Origin: Saccharina japonica
Lineage: Eukaryota > Sar > Phaeophyceae > Laminariales > Laminariaceae
NCBI GenBank assembly: GCA_008828725.1
Contig: MEHQ01002827.1
Location: forward strand, 433,255-497,254
DNA: 64,000 nt
Reading direction: 5' to 3'
The position numbers and the translations under genes were made by a program. Below the pieces are notes generated by a model that was given only the letters and a program-made list of their open reading frames with translations, made no database searches and had not been told where the DNA came from. Position 1 is the first letter of the stretch. Each line of letters opens with the position of its first letter. Positions 16,157 through 28,382 of the stretch are shown here, one piece after another.

Positions 16157-19100
16157 TCAGACGAGGCGCACCTCAAAAGCGTTCCCGTCGAGATCTCGGC
16201 AAAAAAGCGCCGCCCGACCGCTCTTGGACATGGTATAGGTAACGCCAGCACCGTCCAAGCGGCCCTTCAGCGGCCCGAGGTCTTGAATGGTGAACGCAAC
16301 GTGTCGATCCCGCCCCCCGTGCTCCGGCCGGCCGTCAACGGGGTCGGGATTGGGCAGCTCCATCAAATGGATCTGCGGTCGAACACGTACGGCGGACAAA
16401 AACAGCAGCGCGCAAAGAAGACACGAAACGGCCTCAAAATACGCCGTCCGCTACCTCGAAAAACTATGTAGGTGCAGACAGCAGCAGGTCCATTACAGTA
16501 GTAGCCGTCGGGTAGACCATCCCTTGCTGATTAGGCTTTAGCAGTCCTGGTTTTGGGAGTTTCGTATTTGGTGGTTGGCGATGCCACCTTGATGGAACTC
16601 CTTCGGTCGCTCACTATGACATGCAACAAATGTTACAGCAGTAGTTCAATGTGTGCTACGTACTGGATATATGGGATACAACGAAATCCTCGGTCTCACA
16701 GCTTAGGTGTTGTTTTTATATATTAAAATGCTGCTGCACCTATATTATACCTGGTACTCGTATATACATATATGTGGTACCTAGTATACCCCGGTGGTCT
16801 AACAGGTAACCACGAAGCCTGTTAGGTTGGAGGTCGAGGGTTCGAGTCTCCGTACGATGGAATTTTTAATTCTCAAAATGACACCAACTGTCGAGAGCGC
16901 ATATTATAGCGTGGGTAAGCACAATTCGACGAGAGTTGACGAGGGAAGAAAGTACTGGAATCTTCTCGCGACAAAAATGCAAGGCAAGAACCGTAGTGGG
17001 CGAGGAGGGAGAAGAGCCTACTTTGTGACCCCGGATCTGAGTTACGACTACAGTAGGAAGGAGAGAGAAAGGAAGGGCGAAGATAATAAATGGGGTGGAA
17101 AAAAAAACAAAAAACGGTACGTACACGTTCCGCGGCTCCTATGATATGATTCGTATATATATACGATTATTCACGTACGACCATTTTACCCTGCATCAAC
17201 GGTCTTGCCAAACGACACGACTACAAGTGGTATCAATGTATCAATAGTACATATAGTACGTCGTACAGCATCCCTATAATATTGATATTCAACAGAAAAC
17301 ACAAGAAAACAAAGTGTCAAGCGCTCCGACGCCTTCCGATCAACATTGCTAGTCTCGTGTCGTCCTCTAATGCGTGCGTCACCTAGTATGGGTCCTGGTT
17401 CACCTGTGTCGGCCCGGCTCGCACGAAGGCGCCGTCAAATGGGAGCTTGTCGTCCGGTCGTAGGGGGGAATCGTCCTCGAATCCCAAGACTTTCACGTAG
17501 AAGTCCTTCAAAAACGAGGAGGGGCAGCGTTGGCGTCGCGGGGCAATTCAGATTATATTACTGTAGTTCAAGCGAATGCGAGTTTCTAATTTACACTGCG
17601 CCAATAAAATAGGGACCACTTTTGAGCTGGCTGAAGCCGGATTCTACTAGAATTTAGAGGGATGTTACGATCGACGAAATCTACGACCGACCGAAATCTC
17701 CGAAAATAACGAAACGAAGGCTACCTTCCACCAACGCACACAAGTTGACCACAGCAGTTACATATCTTGCTGCGCGACTTGCTAGCTACAGCTGGACCTG
17801 GCATAACAACACGCGAGCACAAGTACTGTTGTAAGCGAAATCTCTGTGATTTTAGAGCAGCGCAGCAGTACGAAGCACAGCTCGTCTCCGGGCAAATGGC
17901 TCGAAAACCTTGACGCTACAAGTACCAACGTCGCCGCTGATGCTACTGCAGTTGACTACCACGTATTTGTTTCGACTTCCTACAAACATGACTCTAGTCT
18001 GACCCAAAGTAGGTTGTCCCAAAAGTTATACCGGTATATAACATAATTACAGCAGTTGTTGTTGTTGTCTTCACATTAAAAACCGTGCCGGTCTCTCTAT
18101 CCAGTACCTCCATCTGTCCGTACTAATCCAACACTTGACACGGTGGATTCCCGTGGTCACCGGCTAACTTACCCAAAAAAAGGTATACTGAAATAAAAGT
18201 GGAACCCGAAGGGTCCGCAAAGCGATCAAAGCCAGTCAAAAACAGATAGTCTGGAGCCCTCCGCTCCCCTCTACACTCTACACGCTATGTGAAGGTAAAA
18301 ATAAAACTGGAAAGGTCAACATCACCAATCGGGGGTATACGCCCCCTGATTCTATCTTGGTGCCCCTACGAGTATAATGCCGGGGTGTTCCGTGCCGGGT
18401 TCACGCCGGTCAGGCAAACAAAATCGAGTCCTCCACCCCGATTATAAAATGCAGACATGGTACGAGGGAAGGGAACTATGGTCCAGTACAGCAGTATAAT
18501 ACTAATAGCGGTGTGGCCACGGGTCCGCCCGTGGCGCTTCTCGTTTCTAAGAAGCCCCGCGTCGCCCATTGCTTGGGTGTACCAGGTACAGCAGTATTTG
18601 AAGGCATGTACTACTGCTGTGGCGTATAGAATACGTAGTGCATGCCAGATTACAGATTGCTCTCCCCTTATTTCGGTAAGCAATGGGTACGCACGGGGAT
18701 GAGCCCCAACCACAAACTGCGGGCCATCCATACGTTGTACTCTTTGGTCGTCACAAATTGCTGCGATCTGCGATGCAAAGAGCAGAGGAGAGTACTCGTA
18801 GATACAGCAGCTCCCGTGAGGCTGTGAGATGTGTGATGATCATGATGTGATGACCGAAGCGCTGACGAAACGCGCTCATGTTGCATTCGCGAAACTATCC
18901 GCCTAAAAATGCCATGAAAAAATGCTACGTACATGGTACATATCACAAATTATAGTCTGGGCCCGGGTTGCACATTATACCTTGGATGCTTTGGTGTCGC
19001 TGACGATCACCCCGGCGTGCTGGATGCCTCCGAACTCCGACGTAGCTGTCGTCATCCTTGGTACAGCAAGTTTGCTCGAGCGGCATCCCTTGTGCGTGTG

Positions 19101-19247
19101 TTGTTGCATGTTCCTAATCGCACCGCAATCATTTCGGAAATGAAGTGCATTGCTTGTAGATGGTGTGACGAAGGCGTGGCAGAGAGGGGCCAGGAAGAGC
19201 AATGACGCATAGGCAAACATTGCCGTGTAGGGTTGGTGGCACATCAT
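16157..19247 (-). CDS. VOC / glyoxalase-family protein with plastid presequence
   Basis: Three exons, 18981-19247, 17404-17505 and 16157-16372, join in phase 0 to give about 194 aa. The mature part is a single vicinal-oxygen-chelate domain: GGIQHAGVIVSDTKASK, DFYVKVLGFEDD, DKLPFDGAFVRAGPTQ, IHLMELPNPDP, RDRHVAFTIQDLGPL and LFCRDLDGNAFEVRLV. The usual metal ligands are visible as His (QHAG), Glu (MELP), His (DRHV) and Glu (AFEV). The N-terminus MFAYASLLFLAPLCHA-FVTP is a hydrophobic signal with Phe after the predicted cleavage, so a plastid location is inferred. Met at 19247, 19244 or 19220 could start it. The family includes glyoxalase I-like lyases and dioxygenases; the substrate cannot be read from the sequence. 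Donors are GTATAA and GTGAAC; acceptors are TTTTTGAAG and ACCGCAG. Confidence 0.9.
16790..16866 (+). other. tRNA-like element with Pol III A and B boxes
   Basis: TGGTCTAACAGG (about 16796) fits an A box and GGGTTCGAGTCTCC (about 16840) fits a B box, with a TTTTT run following at 16862. The acceptor and T stems do not pair well, so this is a tRNA pseudogene or SINE head and not a functional tRNA. It lies within the second intron of the VOC gene, on the opposite strand. Confidence 0.45.
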
Positions 19248-19352
19248 AGAGCTTGAGCGTGCGTGTACAAGCCTTGAACGGCGTCTAAATGGCGAGGGAT
19301 TTTGGACTGTCACCCTGAGGGAGTTCCACTGTTTTTTAAGGAAATTTGCATG

Positions 19353-19871
19353 CAGGGGGCAAAAATCTCCCTGAGAACGCACGGAGACACTCCAGAGCCA
19401 TGCGCGGTGTGCATCCTCCTTGAGCAAAACTTTCGCGCTCCGGGTTTTAAGCTAAGAATGCACGAAGAACGTGCCTCGTCGACTTCTGGCGAATGTGCCA
19501 CGGATGGAGCGGATACAGCCTTCCAACCCGGTCACAGTAGTAGCAGTAGCAGTGACGGTAGCTGCGATCCAGTTCGAGATGGAGAACAAAATGCCCCACG
19601 GGAAGGACCCAGAGAGGTACCACCAGAAGCAACCACAGCGGGCATGGGAGACGGAGACACCTTTGCGGCGGAAGGGTCAGAGGCGGTGCGGCTTTTGGAT
19701 GAGGAGCTGGAAGAGCTGGAGAAGCTGATGGTATTCCAGAGGAAGAAAATCGACGCTCTGGGACGGTTGCGGAGGCAGTGGCTCACTGGCGAAAGGTGGG
19801 AGTGCAAGTGCCCAGGGGGGGGGTACGATAAGGTTGGGCACCCCGATATGACGCCACACGCAACGTTTTGA
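19353..19871 (+). CDS. Possible small acidic coiled-coil protein
   Basis: A frame from ATG at 19353 (MQGAKISLRTHGDTP) to TGA at 19871 encodes about 172 aa. It has a Ser-rich stretch, an acidic Pro/Glu region and a heptad-like helix LLDEELEELEKLMVFQRKKI near the end. The 5' end lies about 100 bp from the divergent VOC gene, so a shared bidirectional promoter is possible. No homology is recognised and no splice sites are obvious. It may be a chance frame or one exon of a larger gene. Confidence 0.35.
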   Translation, partial: QGAKISLRTHGDTPEPCAVCILLEQNFRAPGFKLRMHEERASSTSGECATDGADTAFQPGHSSSSSSDGSCDPVRDGEQNAPREGPREVPPEATTAGMGDGDTFAAEGSEAVRLLDEELEELEKLMVFQRKKIDALGRLRRQWLTGERWECKCPGGGYDKVGHPDMTPHATF

Positions 19872-20071
19872 GCACTCCGGCCTTCACCGTGGACACTACG
19901 TGCTGTACCGCAACATGTTGTTGATGCTGCCTTGTCCCTGGTACCCATCTCTTATTCGGAAAATGTTGCTGCTGCTGCTGCTGTTGCTGCGGTGTGGGCG
20001 ACTGCTGCACTGCTGTACTCGTATCTCTGTTCGAGGGCTCTTAACCTATTAGTCTGCATTCTACTACAGAG

Positions 20072-20666
20072 CAGGGTTCGAATTAGTGCTCCAGCAACAT
20101 GTGCGCTACGCGCACATCGGGCATATTTGGATGTGCGCGTAGCGCACACCGAGCCGGAGGCGAGGTGCGCTCCCCGGAGGGCCCCCCGGGAGGAAATTTT
20201 TGGACGTATGATATATGCGTAAATGTACTCAAAATGTGGGTCTCATTCGCTCGTCTTGCAAATAACACACAGACAAGCACAGACAGAACCTGCTCCACAT
20301 AACTGCAATGGATGTCAGCGCGCAGGTCAACCCTGAGGAATCATCAACATGTTGAAATCAATTTATTCGCCCCTCAAAAAAGAAAGCCACAAACAAATTC
20401 GGCAGGAAATTGTCGAATAAATCACAAGAAAAAGGCCTGAAAAACATTTCGCCTGCGGCGAAAACAGACCCAAACATTTTTCGCCTGCGGCGAAAAGAGA
20501 CCCAAAAAATTATCGCCTGCGGCGAAAATAGGCCCCAATTTTTATTTTCGCCTACGGCGAAATGGACCCGCACAATTTTTGGGCCTGCGGCCAAAAAGTG
20601 TGCGGGGCCCTAAAAAATATAAATTTGGTGCTATTGCGCACGTTTCACCAACTAATTCGAACCCTG
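20072..20666. mobile_element. Non-autonomous hAT-type element (595 bp)
   Basis: The 16-bp terminal inverted repeats CAGGGTTCGAATTAGT are perfect at both ends. The element is flanked by an identical 8-bp direct repeat CTACAGAG at 20064-20071 and 20667-20674. CAGGG-starting ends plus an 8-bp target duplication are the hallmarks of the hAT superfamily. The interior has no transposase frame. It holds two palindrome-like blocks (GTGCGCTACGCGCAC near 20100, GTGCGCGTAGCGCAC near 20132) and five near-palindromic TCGCCTGCGGCGAAA units at about 32-bp spacing (20449-20596). Confidence 0.85.
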
Positions 20667-20674
20667 CTACAGAG

Positions 20675-21742
20675 TGCTCTAAGTCTATTAATACCAGGTA
20701 CGCGTATGTAACAGTAGTCTACTGCTGTCTAAATATTAAATACTGCTTTATCTATACGTATATATGTAGGTATACAGACTACAGGAGTAGTTTAGGCGCG
20801 TGAGCTAGAGCGGTGCCACCGCACTGAGTGAACAAACAGTAGTTGGCCCCTTCAGGCGACAGGACGAAAGACGCCGGAAGAGACTCCTATGCAAAAAATG
20901 GCGCCCCCTGCGAATCCTCCTTGTTGTGCTGGTTCCACTACTCCAAGGGTACAAAGTACAGCAATAGTGCTGTCCCTGGGTGCGCAGCACTGCGCGTTGC
21001 TTCTTAGTCTGTCGGTCTAGGGTTTAAGATAAAAGAGTGGTAAAGGGGGGGTAACTCCAGCAGCAACAAGCAAAGCTCGCGCCTCTTGGGGGCGTCAACC
21101 GGGCACGCGCTACGGGTAATTTTGTTCGGAGGGTCGATTGGTGACGCGGTGTGTAAGCAACGCGTGCTTAAAGAAGTACCTGGTATGTTGATGCAGCCGT
21201 TGAAGGCGGCCCCTCGCCGCTTCCGGGCGCTACCGAGGCCTCCGAGGCGTCAACCTTCTTGGACTGCCAGCAACGCCGCCTTTCAGTCAGGGCACGGCAA
21301 CACTTTTTAATCCGGTACTACTCTAGACTACAGCCCTTCAGGGGCAAACAATATACCACGGTTGTATATAGCAGCATGGCGCAAGCGGCTTTCGCTTATA
21401 TTCCGTGTTGGGAGGAATGCAGCACAGCAGCAGCTGGCAGGACGATGAACACGATACAACACATACCGGTATACAACAATCAGTCACTTAAAAGGAATCA
21501 TGTTCACCCCCACGCGTGCTGCCGTTGCTGGCTGTGGGGGGGTCGAAGGCAGCAGTTTGAAGGGTCAAGTTTTTTTGTCCTAAATTCTAAATACCATTAC
21601 GACTTATTAACGGAGTACAATTTTTGTTTAAGTTGATAATTTGCGACGCTTATGCGTAGTTATGATACTGTATATATTAATAGTAAGGTGCGAGGTTGAG
21701 TAAGCGATATAAGAGAGACAAGCCTTACACGCGCACCTCTGC
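20675..21742. other. Interval without a confident gene
   Basis: A frame at 21086-21310 (74 aa, MGASTGHALRVILFGGSIGD) is the only open stretch of note, but it overlaps a good donor-like GTATGT and may be a 5' exon of the downstream WD40-like gene. No other support is visible. Confidence 0.4.
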
Positions 21743-24700
21743 ATGTTCATCAACCCATTTCTCAGGAGTTTGCCAGACGTTCCGCTCGGTGGCTATCGAG
21801 AGGCGTACCTAGCGGATGCTGCGAGCGCTGCTCCTGCCGCTGTCCTGGACGAAGAAAGGCGCGAGGTACGTACGTACGTGACGTTTTTTTTACGGTTTGG
21901 TAAAATATTTGTCGCGGCAGTATTTCGAAGTATTAGATGGAGGTACCTGGCACCCACGACTCGTCACCTTCTCCCCTAACTAGATATGCCACCTTTCTAC
22001 AGCAGTACTTGACGTCGTCTTGCCTCCCGACGAAACATGCCGGGTGCGTGGCGCGTTTCAAACACTCACACTGGCAGGGTATTCCAGACCGAGGGCGAGG
22101 GCGGGGGGACGCGTCCCCGGCGGCGGCGGCGGTGGGAAGATTTGAGCACTACATGATGCCGTACGTCAGGTTCCCCTTCACCGGGCCGGTGGTCGCCATG
22201 AAGATGCTCTCTTTTCGCTTGAAGGGGGGCGCTCGCTCACCCGGGAGCAAGCGCGGAGGCGGTGGCGGTGATCGCTCAGGTTCGCTCTGTGACAGCGCGT
22301 CGTATTCGCGTGATGTCAGTTAGTTGCACGCCGGTAGAATGGCCCGTGCAGCAAGTAGGACGGGCGCACATCTCCTGACGCCTGAACGTGGCCCGCTGTT
22401 GAAACCCCCGTCTCACGAAAGACGAGGGTGGTACATAATTGTATTTTGTCTCTGCTGCAGCCCGCCTCGTGTTTTTCCTTTACGGTAGGTAGCAAGAGGC
22501 GTCGGGAACATCTTATCCTTTCGACGCGCCTCTCTTCCCTCCCCTGCCTTCTCTCGCTCGCTTGCTCGCGCTCTCGCTCTGCTCTGCTATCTCACACACG
22601 TGCCTTACGCTGCGTGTTTCTTCGGATCTCGCGCCCCCCCCGCTGTTCCCAGGTTTTCTCAACGTGTTCGCTTCTCTCCACGCGGACGGAATGGTCCGGG
22701 TTCGTGACTCGGATGGGGAAGAGATCCTCGCTTTCGACTCCGGACACGAGCACGGGCACGCGATCGCGCTGCCTCCTCTGGCTCCGGCGGCCTCGTCGTC
22801 CGCCACGCCCACCACTACCGCCGCCACCGCCGAGCCGCCAGAGACGAATGCAGCGGCGACGACTGCGAAGATGACAACCACGACGACTGCGACGATGACA
22901 ACCACGACGACTGCGATGGCGCCGCCGGCAATCGGCTTAACCGGGGACTCGTCTGAAGGGGACCCCGTGCTGGTGACTGCTGGTGCCGACGGCACGGTGC
23001 GCGTCCACGCCCTGACGGTCCGTTTCCGCGGCAAACGGGTAGCCGGGGGTCGCGGTGGCAAGGGGAATAAGCCACTCGGCGGCAGCGGCGGCGGCGGCGG
23101 AGCAGGCTCTCGCCGACACGAGCAGCAGCAGCAGGAGCAGGTGCCATCGACAACCGAAAATGCTCCCGACATATCAGCCGGAGATCCGGAGGACGACGGG
23201 AAAACTCGAAGCAAGAAAGGTTATAACACCGGAGACGCGCGAGGCGGGAGTCGAGATAGACCACTCGGCTCACCGCCGGCGACGGCGAGGGGCGTAGAAA
23301 TGACTGCGAGGTTCAGAGTCTGCCTGGGCTCTGAGTGCGGGCGTGGGCCGCAGGACGAGCGGGCGGTGAACGCGGCGGCCAATGGGGACGCCAGTGTTGG
23401 CCCCAACGACGAAGGGGCGCAAATCTTGCCGGGCGGAGAAGAAGATATGGCAGCGGTTACAAGCATGGACGCCTATTTCCACCGAGCGTGAGTGAATGTC
23501 GCGGGTTTTCGTCTCTTCCTGCACGGCGTTGCTTCTGGAAAAAAAAACAGTTACTACCTATAATTCAAAGTATATATAATATATCATTCATTTTAATACA
23601 GTACAGGAACCCTTCTGTGCATTTTTGTAATTATAATTGTTGCTTACATTCGGTTACGACCCGACCTGTCCGGTTCTTTGGTTGTAGCTTGCGAATCTCA
23701 GTCGCTTTTTTGGCCGTCGCCGTTCACCAAACTGCGTGCAGGAACCATATTACGAGTACATCCGTGTAAGCCAACCCGTTTCCCGCACCCCCCCCCCCCA
23801 CCCCCCACGCATCCCGCGACAAACTTCCTTCTTATGTGGTGTCTGGTTCAAAAGTTTGGCGACAACCGTCGTAGTTGCGGGCTACTCCGCCGGTGGCGTG
23901 CGTCTCTTCCATGGGGGTAACGGCACGGTGCTGGGGTCAGCGGAAGCTGACGGCGAGGTGCTGGCGGTGAAGAGGAGCGGCCAGGTGATACTACATACTT
24001 CGTGTAGGAGCTGTGTTTCTGCAAGTAGTGGCTTCCAGGCCGGGAACAACCGTCTGAGTGCCTGTCGCGGGCGCCCTGTTAGGAAAGCTAGCGTGGCTCG
24101 AGTGGTTGCTGTAGTTGAGGGCCGCTGTTACAAGGCTAACTAGTCCCTGGGCGGGCAATCGGTTAGCCATTGGCCAGTAGCTCAGGGGTCTACTACCTTA
24201 ACACTTGGCGTCGCAGGCAGGATATGGGTTGTTGAGTGCGTGACGCCGCCGGTTGGTTCCTCACCGTTCGCATACAAACACTAATAAACTTTCAAGTATA
24301 ACTCGCTGCGTGTCGACGGATGGCCATGACCATATATGCTCCATGTAGGGAGACTCGGTGTGCTATTAGCATGCGCCATGCGGATTCAGAAGGTTGACAA
24401 AACATGCAGGCTCTTTGGGCGTGATTTTTCTTTGCGGCGAATTTTTTCTCTGGTCCCCCCTGCAGAAAATCGAGTCGCACGCTCGTTATCGTCATCATCA
24501 GTTTCGTCAATACTGCCGTCATCATCTGTCGTCGTCATTGTCATTGTCGTCGTGTCGGCGTTGCCATCATCGTCGTTGCGCAAGCCCTGCGCCTGCGCGC
24601 TGTGCGTTTTTTTACGACTGTTGACGCAACGATCTGCTGTGTGGTGTGTACGTGCGGTAGCTTCGTGTGAAGGACCCGATGCACCTGTAGGGTAAGGTGG

Positions 24701-25345
24701 CGCGGCATTGCCATTACTTGATCGAGCACAAAAATGCGCAAACAACGCAGACAAATGTCTCGCCATTCTTAAAGCGTTCCCCGCTTACCTGCCTCCGTAT
24801 CGCCCGCTTACACGATGCTCCCTCTCCTGCTTGTTCGCCGTTGCGCATACCATGATCGCCGTCGCGCACATCTCATGCTCGTGGTGTCTCTCGGCTTGCG
24901 CACTTGCCATGCATGGCTTGCCGCCGTTTCGCGTGGGCGGCCGTGCCGTGATTTTTGCCGCCATCGCGCGTGAAAGACTATCGCCTATTCCGACGGGCAA
25001 GACGTGCGCTTCGCCAGCGCGGCGAAGTTGCATCGGACTGTCGATCGCATGTGCCGCGGAGGGTGGGGCACCAGTGGAGGTGTCGGCGGTGGCGGCGGGG
25101 GCAGTGGTGGTGACGAAGCCGCGGTGACTGCCCTAGCGTTCGACGCTGTATCGCCGGAAATACTCTACGTGGGCTCTGAGACGGGGGAAGTTATGGTGAG
25201 TGTGCACTATTAATAGTACGAAGTGGTATCGGTAGTTATTTATGTTGATATTGTTATTGTTAGTACTACTAGTAGCAGTAGTAGCAGTAGCAGTGGTGGT
25301 AGTAGTAGTGGTAGTAGTGGTAGTAATAGTAATAGTACTTCGTAT

Positions 25346-25393
<48 letters not shown>

Positions 25394-28382
25394 AAGTAGT
25401 AGTAGTAGTAGTAATAGTAGTGGTAGTAATATTGTGTATACAGGGTAGTCATAATGACAAGTTGTCACTTAGTCATGTTTTACTCGCCGTCGTCGAACAT
25501 GTCGTTGTGTCGCATGCTGAGCGGTGGTGCCGTGCCTCGAGGTTGCCGCTCCCTTGCGATTCATAGACACCCCGGTAGGGCTCTAATACAAGCGTTGTAT
25601 GTTGATAGCCAGCGAGAGCGCCTGCCGCACGCACACGCCTCTCTGCCCATACACCACTCTACTCGTACACCAATTGTGTTTCCAACGCTCGTTGATTGCG
25701 CTGCTTGCTGCTGGTGCCCGCCCTGTGTCCGACGCCAACCAGGCGTTCAACAGCAAGGTTCCAGAGGCAGGCCGTTCCAACAGGTGCTTGCCAGCCTATC
25801 GCCTGCCGCCACCGCCGCAATGGGCACCCTCACATGCGGGGTCAGCGTCTCTCGGTGCGGCGTTAGACGGGTATGCATCGACCGCGACGGAGCAGGCAGC
25901 GGACATCGGTGGCAGTGGCGGTGGCGGCGTCAGCGGCCCTCGCGTTAGATGCGACGCAATCTCCGCTGTTCGTGGCTACGCCATCGTGTCTCAAGGACCC
26001 CTTCTGTTGGTGTACAACACGACCGGAGACACCCGTCTGCTCTTCACCAGGCAGCACGTTTCTGAGGAGAGGAAGTTCGACCGCGCAGGCGTGGACGCCG
26101 CGGGAAATGAGTGGGATATCAAGGGCTCCTTTCCCGTTGCTTCTCCGAAGTGGTTCGTGATGCCGTCGTCCGGCGGGGATGTCCTGGTGGCTGAGGCTGC
26201 CCGTTTCGGCGCGGTAAGAGAGCTGTACTGGTCGCAGGGGTGTCAGTGCCCAATCGGGCGGTTACAATATCCTTTATGGGCCGAGGGATGACACTGCATG
26301 TGCCATGCATGTTGGAGGCACCGCTCGAGGTTTTCCTTGCGTCAGCCGAGCGATGTTTTTTATTTTCCTTTTTTTCTGGTGTGGTACACACGGTCATTGT
26401 ACGCTACGAGAAGCAGTCGAGGAAGGGAAGTACGTCGACGGCGATACCGACAGGGGCGGCTGCCGCCCGTGGGTCCGGGTTTGCGCGCAAGGCGCTCGCT
26501 TGACCGTATTGCGATGGCGTCGCTACAGCAACAGCCTGGTCTGCTAGTCCAATATACTGTACTAAGTAGTTGAATGTTTTGTTTGTTTTATTGCAGTCCA
26601 AGTGAGTACATAGCGCAACTAGAACCAACATGCTCGCCACGCCTGCGGGCGTTGGGATCATGGTGATGTAATCGAGCTGTCGCAAGTACTGCTGTAACGG
26701 ATACACGCGAATGTCAACGTTACTGGTTGTCAACGAAACGCCTGTCTTCTCATGTCGCGTCCCCCCCCTTCCCTTGTGTGCTGAAGGAAATGTCGGTCTA
26801 CAAGGGAACGCTGCCGCACGAGCGACACGGGCCTGACATGGGCTGGATGCGGGTGCCCGTGATTATTCTGGGCCTGTTCGTCGTAGCGATTACTCAAGGT
26901 TCGCGCCAAAGTTGTTATTTCGTGCGGTTTTGCGTTGTAGCGATTGCTCAAGGTTCGCGCCAAAGTTGTTATTTCGTGCGGTTTTGCATATATGTCTGTG
27001 TGGCCGGCGACTTGCGAGTATATGTAGCATCGACTCAAGTTGCCACAACGCTCTATGATGCAAACATCACTGGTATGTCGTTAAGCGGTGCGAATGGCTG
27101 TTCAAGGTACAGCGAACGGTAGTACAACGATCTGCGGGAAAATACGAAATACGTTCGGTTGTGTGCGTGCGGTCAAGTTCCGAACTTCCACGTACTCGTG
27201 GGCTGGGTATATTATCATATCCTCTGTTTCCACTGTGTGAAATCGCCATGTGTGGGGCCTTGCTGTCTGTTGGCCTTGTTGAGGGAGACTGTCCGCGATG
27301 TCTGTTGCTTTTTTTCGTGATGGGTATGTGTAGTCAATATATACAGCGCTCGTGCGTGTGGCGTTCTGGAAGTATTTTAGCGCAATCTATCCGTGTTTCT
27401 AGCGACCGTTTGGATATTCATATCCATACCCAAACGGTCCTTATATTTCCGGACATATTTGTACATCACACAGGATGTATTCCTTGAGCCGTTGTTTCTT
27501 GAAGGGAAATGGTATTTGCGGAGGCCTGCAAAACCACGTGCAGTCGCCGAGCAGAGACGGCTCGCTTCGCGCGGCATGACGCAACCAGTCTGTGAAAATA
27601 GAACAATGTTGGCCAACGAGCAAGAACACAAAACTCACACGAACAGTTAGTTGGTCGGCAAACTTTTTGTAGCAAGCTTAATACCTGTAAGACTGCTCCC
27701 CCCACTCTTTTTGGTAGAACATACTTTTTTAGAAAATAGTGTCTTATATAAGGTTCGAAGCTGAACGTAAAAAGAGTTGATTGAGCTTACCAAATAGCAG
27801 CGGAGCACAAGAAAGCAACTGTTTTGTAGCTGCCTACCTAGCCTGGGCAATGTTTTTTTTTCGCGACGACGACCGGGGTGCACTGGCGCAACCACCCGGT
27901 GGGTGTGGTCCTTTTCAATGCGCATGCACAATGCGACCACTGGAAACCCCAGTCCGCAGTCTTGGCGTCTTCACGCACCAATCCTGTCTCATGTGAGCCC
28001 CCCGCCGCTCCTTTTCTCTTCGCACCCGAAAATGTTCATGCACACAGTGTACAGCAGGCGAAAAGCGACATCCTTCGTCGGCAAGACTCGAAAGCCGGGT
28101 AGGAACTGGAGAGAGGATGACGACGACGACGACGATGGTGTCGGCGACGTGTTGAAAGGCAACGACAACGACGAAGACTTTGGGATCGATTCCGACATAG
28201 CGGGTGGCCTCGGGAGGCGGCTGGGGCTGGGCCTGGACGGGGGAACGGGCGGTCGGCAAGACTGGGGGCGGTTGACGTCCGATCGAACGCGGCGGGAAGA
28301 TTCTCCGCCGCGGCACGTGGCACCGCCGTCATCGCAGCGGCAGTACACCAGCGACTTGTGGGAGCGAGACAGCTCGGACTGA
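21743..28382 (+). CDS. WD40-like membrane protein with acidic C-terminal tail
   Basis: Exons joined by splice consensus and phase: about 21766-21865, 22003-22279, 22653-23487, 23855-23984, 24977-25195, 25743-26213, 26787-26898 and 28066-28382. One link, between 26213 and 26787, is unresolved. Blade-like segments are FLNVFASLHADGMVRVRDSD, DPVLVTAGADGTVRVHALTV, VVVAGYSAGGVRLFHG, TIAYSDGQDVRFASAAKLHR, ILYVGSETGEVMAFNSK and GYAIVSQGPLLLVYNTTGDT. They indicate a WD40/YVTN-type beta-propeller interrupted by Thr-, Gly- and Gln-rich loops. Near the end GWMRVPVIILGLFVVAI is a single membrane span, followed by a basic KTRKPGRNW stop-transfer and an Asp-rich tail. This suggests a type I membrane protein, probably of the endomembrane system. 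The initiating Met is uncertain, since the first exon may be internal. Function is unknown. Confidence 0.7.
25255..25432. repeat. (GTA/TAG)n microsatellite
   Basis: About 175 bp of near-perfect TAGTAG/GTAGTG triplets within an intron of the WD40-like gene. The long Ser- or Leu-rich open frames across it are artefacts of the repeat. Confidence 0.95.
26883..26991 (+). repeat. 54-bp tandem duplication over a splice donor
   Basis: The unit GTAGCGATTACTCAAGGTTC... (26883) is repeated from 26937 with one or two changes. Each unit contains the same CTCAAG/GTTCGC donor, 54 bp (18 codons) apart, and the frame stays open between them. Confidence 0.85.

Noticed and set aside
16790..16866. Functional tRNA gene
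   Set aside because: The T stem has mismatches and no acceptor stem can be formed.
20449..20600. Regularly spaced near-identical units resembling a CRISPR array
   Set aside because: The five TCGCCTGCGGCGAAA units are only about 15 bp with 16-20 bp A/T-rich spacers. They lie inside a hAT-type element in eukaryotic DNA and no cas-like gene is present.
25133..25468. Leu- and Thr-rich open frame of 111 aa on the minus strand
   Set aside because: Produced entirely by the GTA/TAG microsatellite within an intron.
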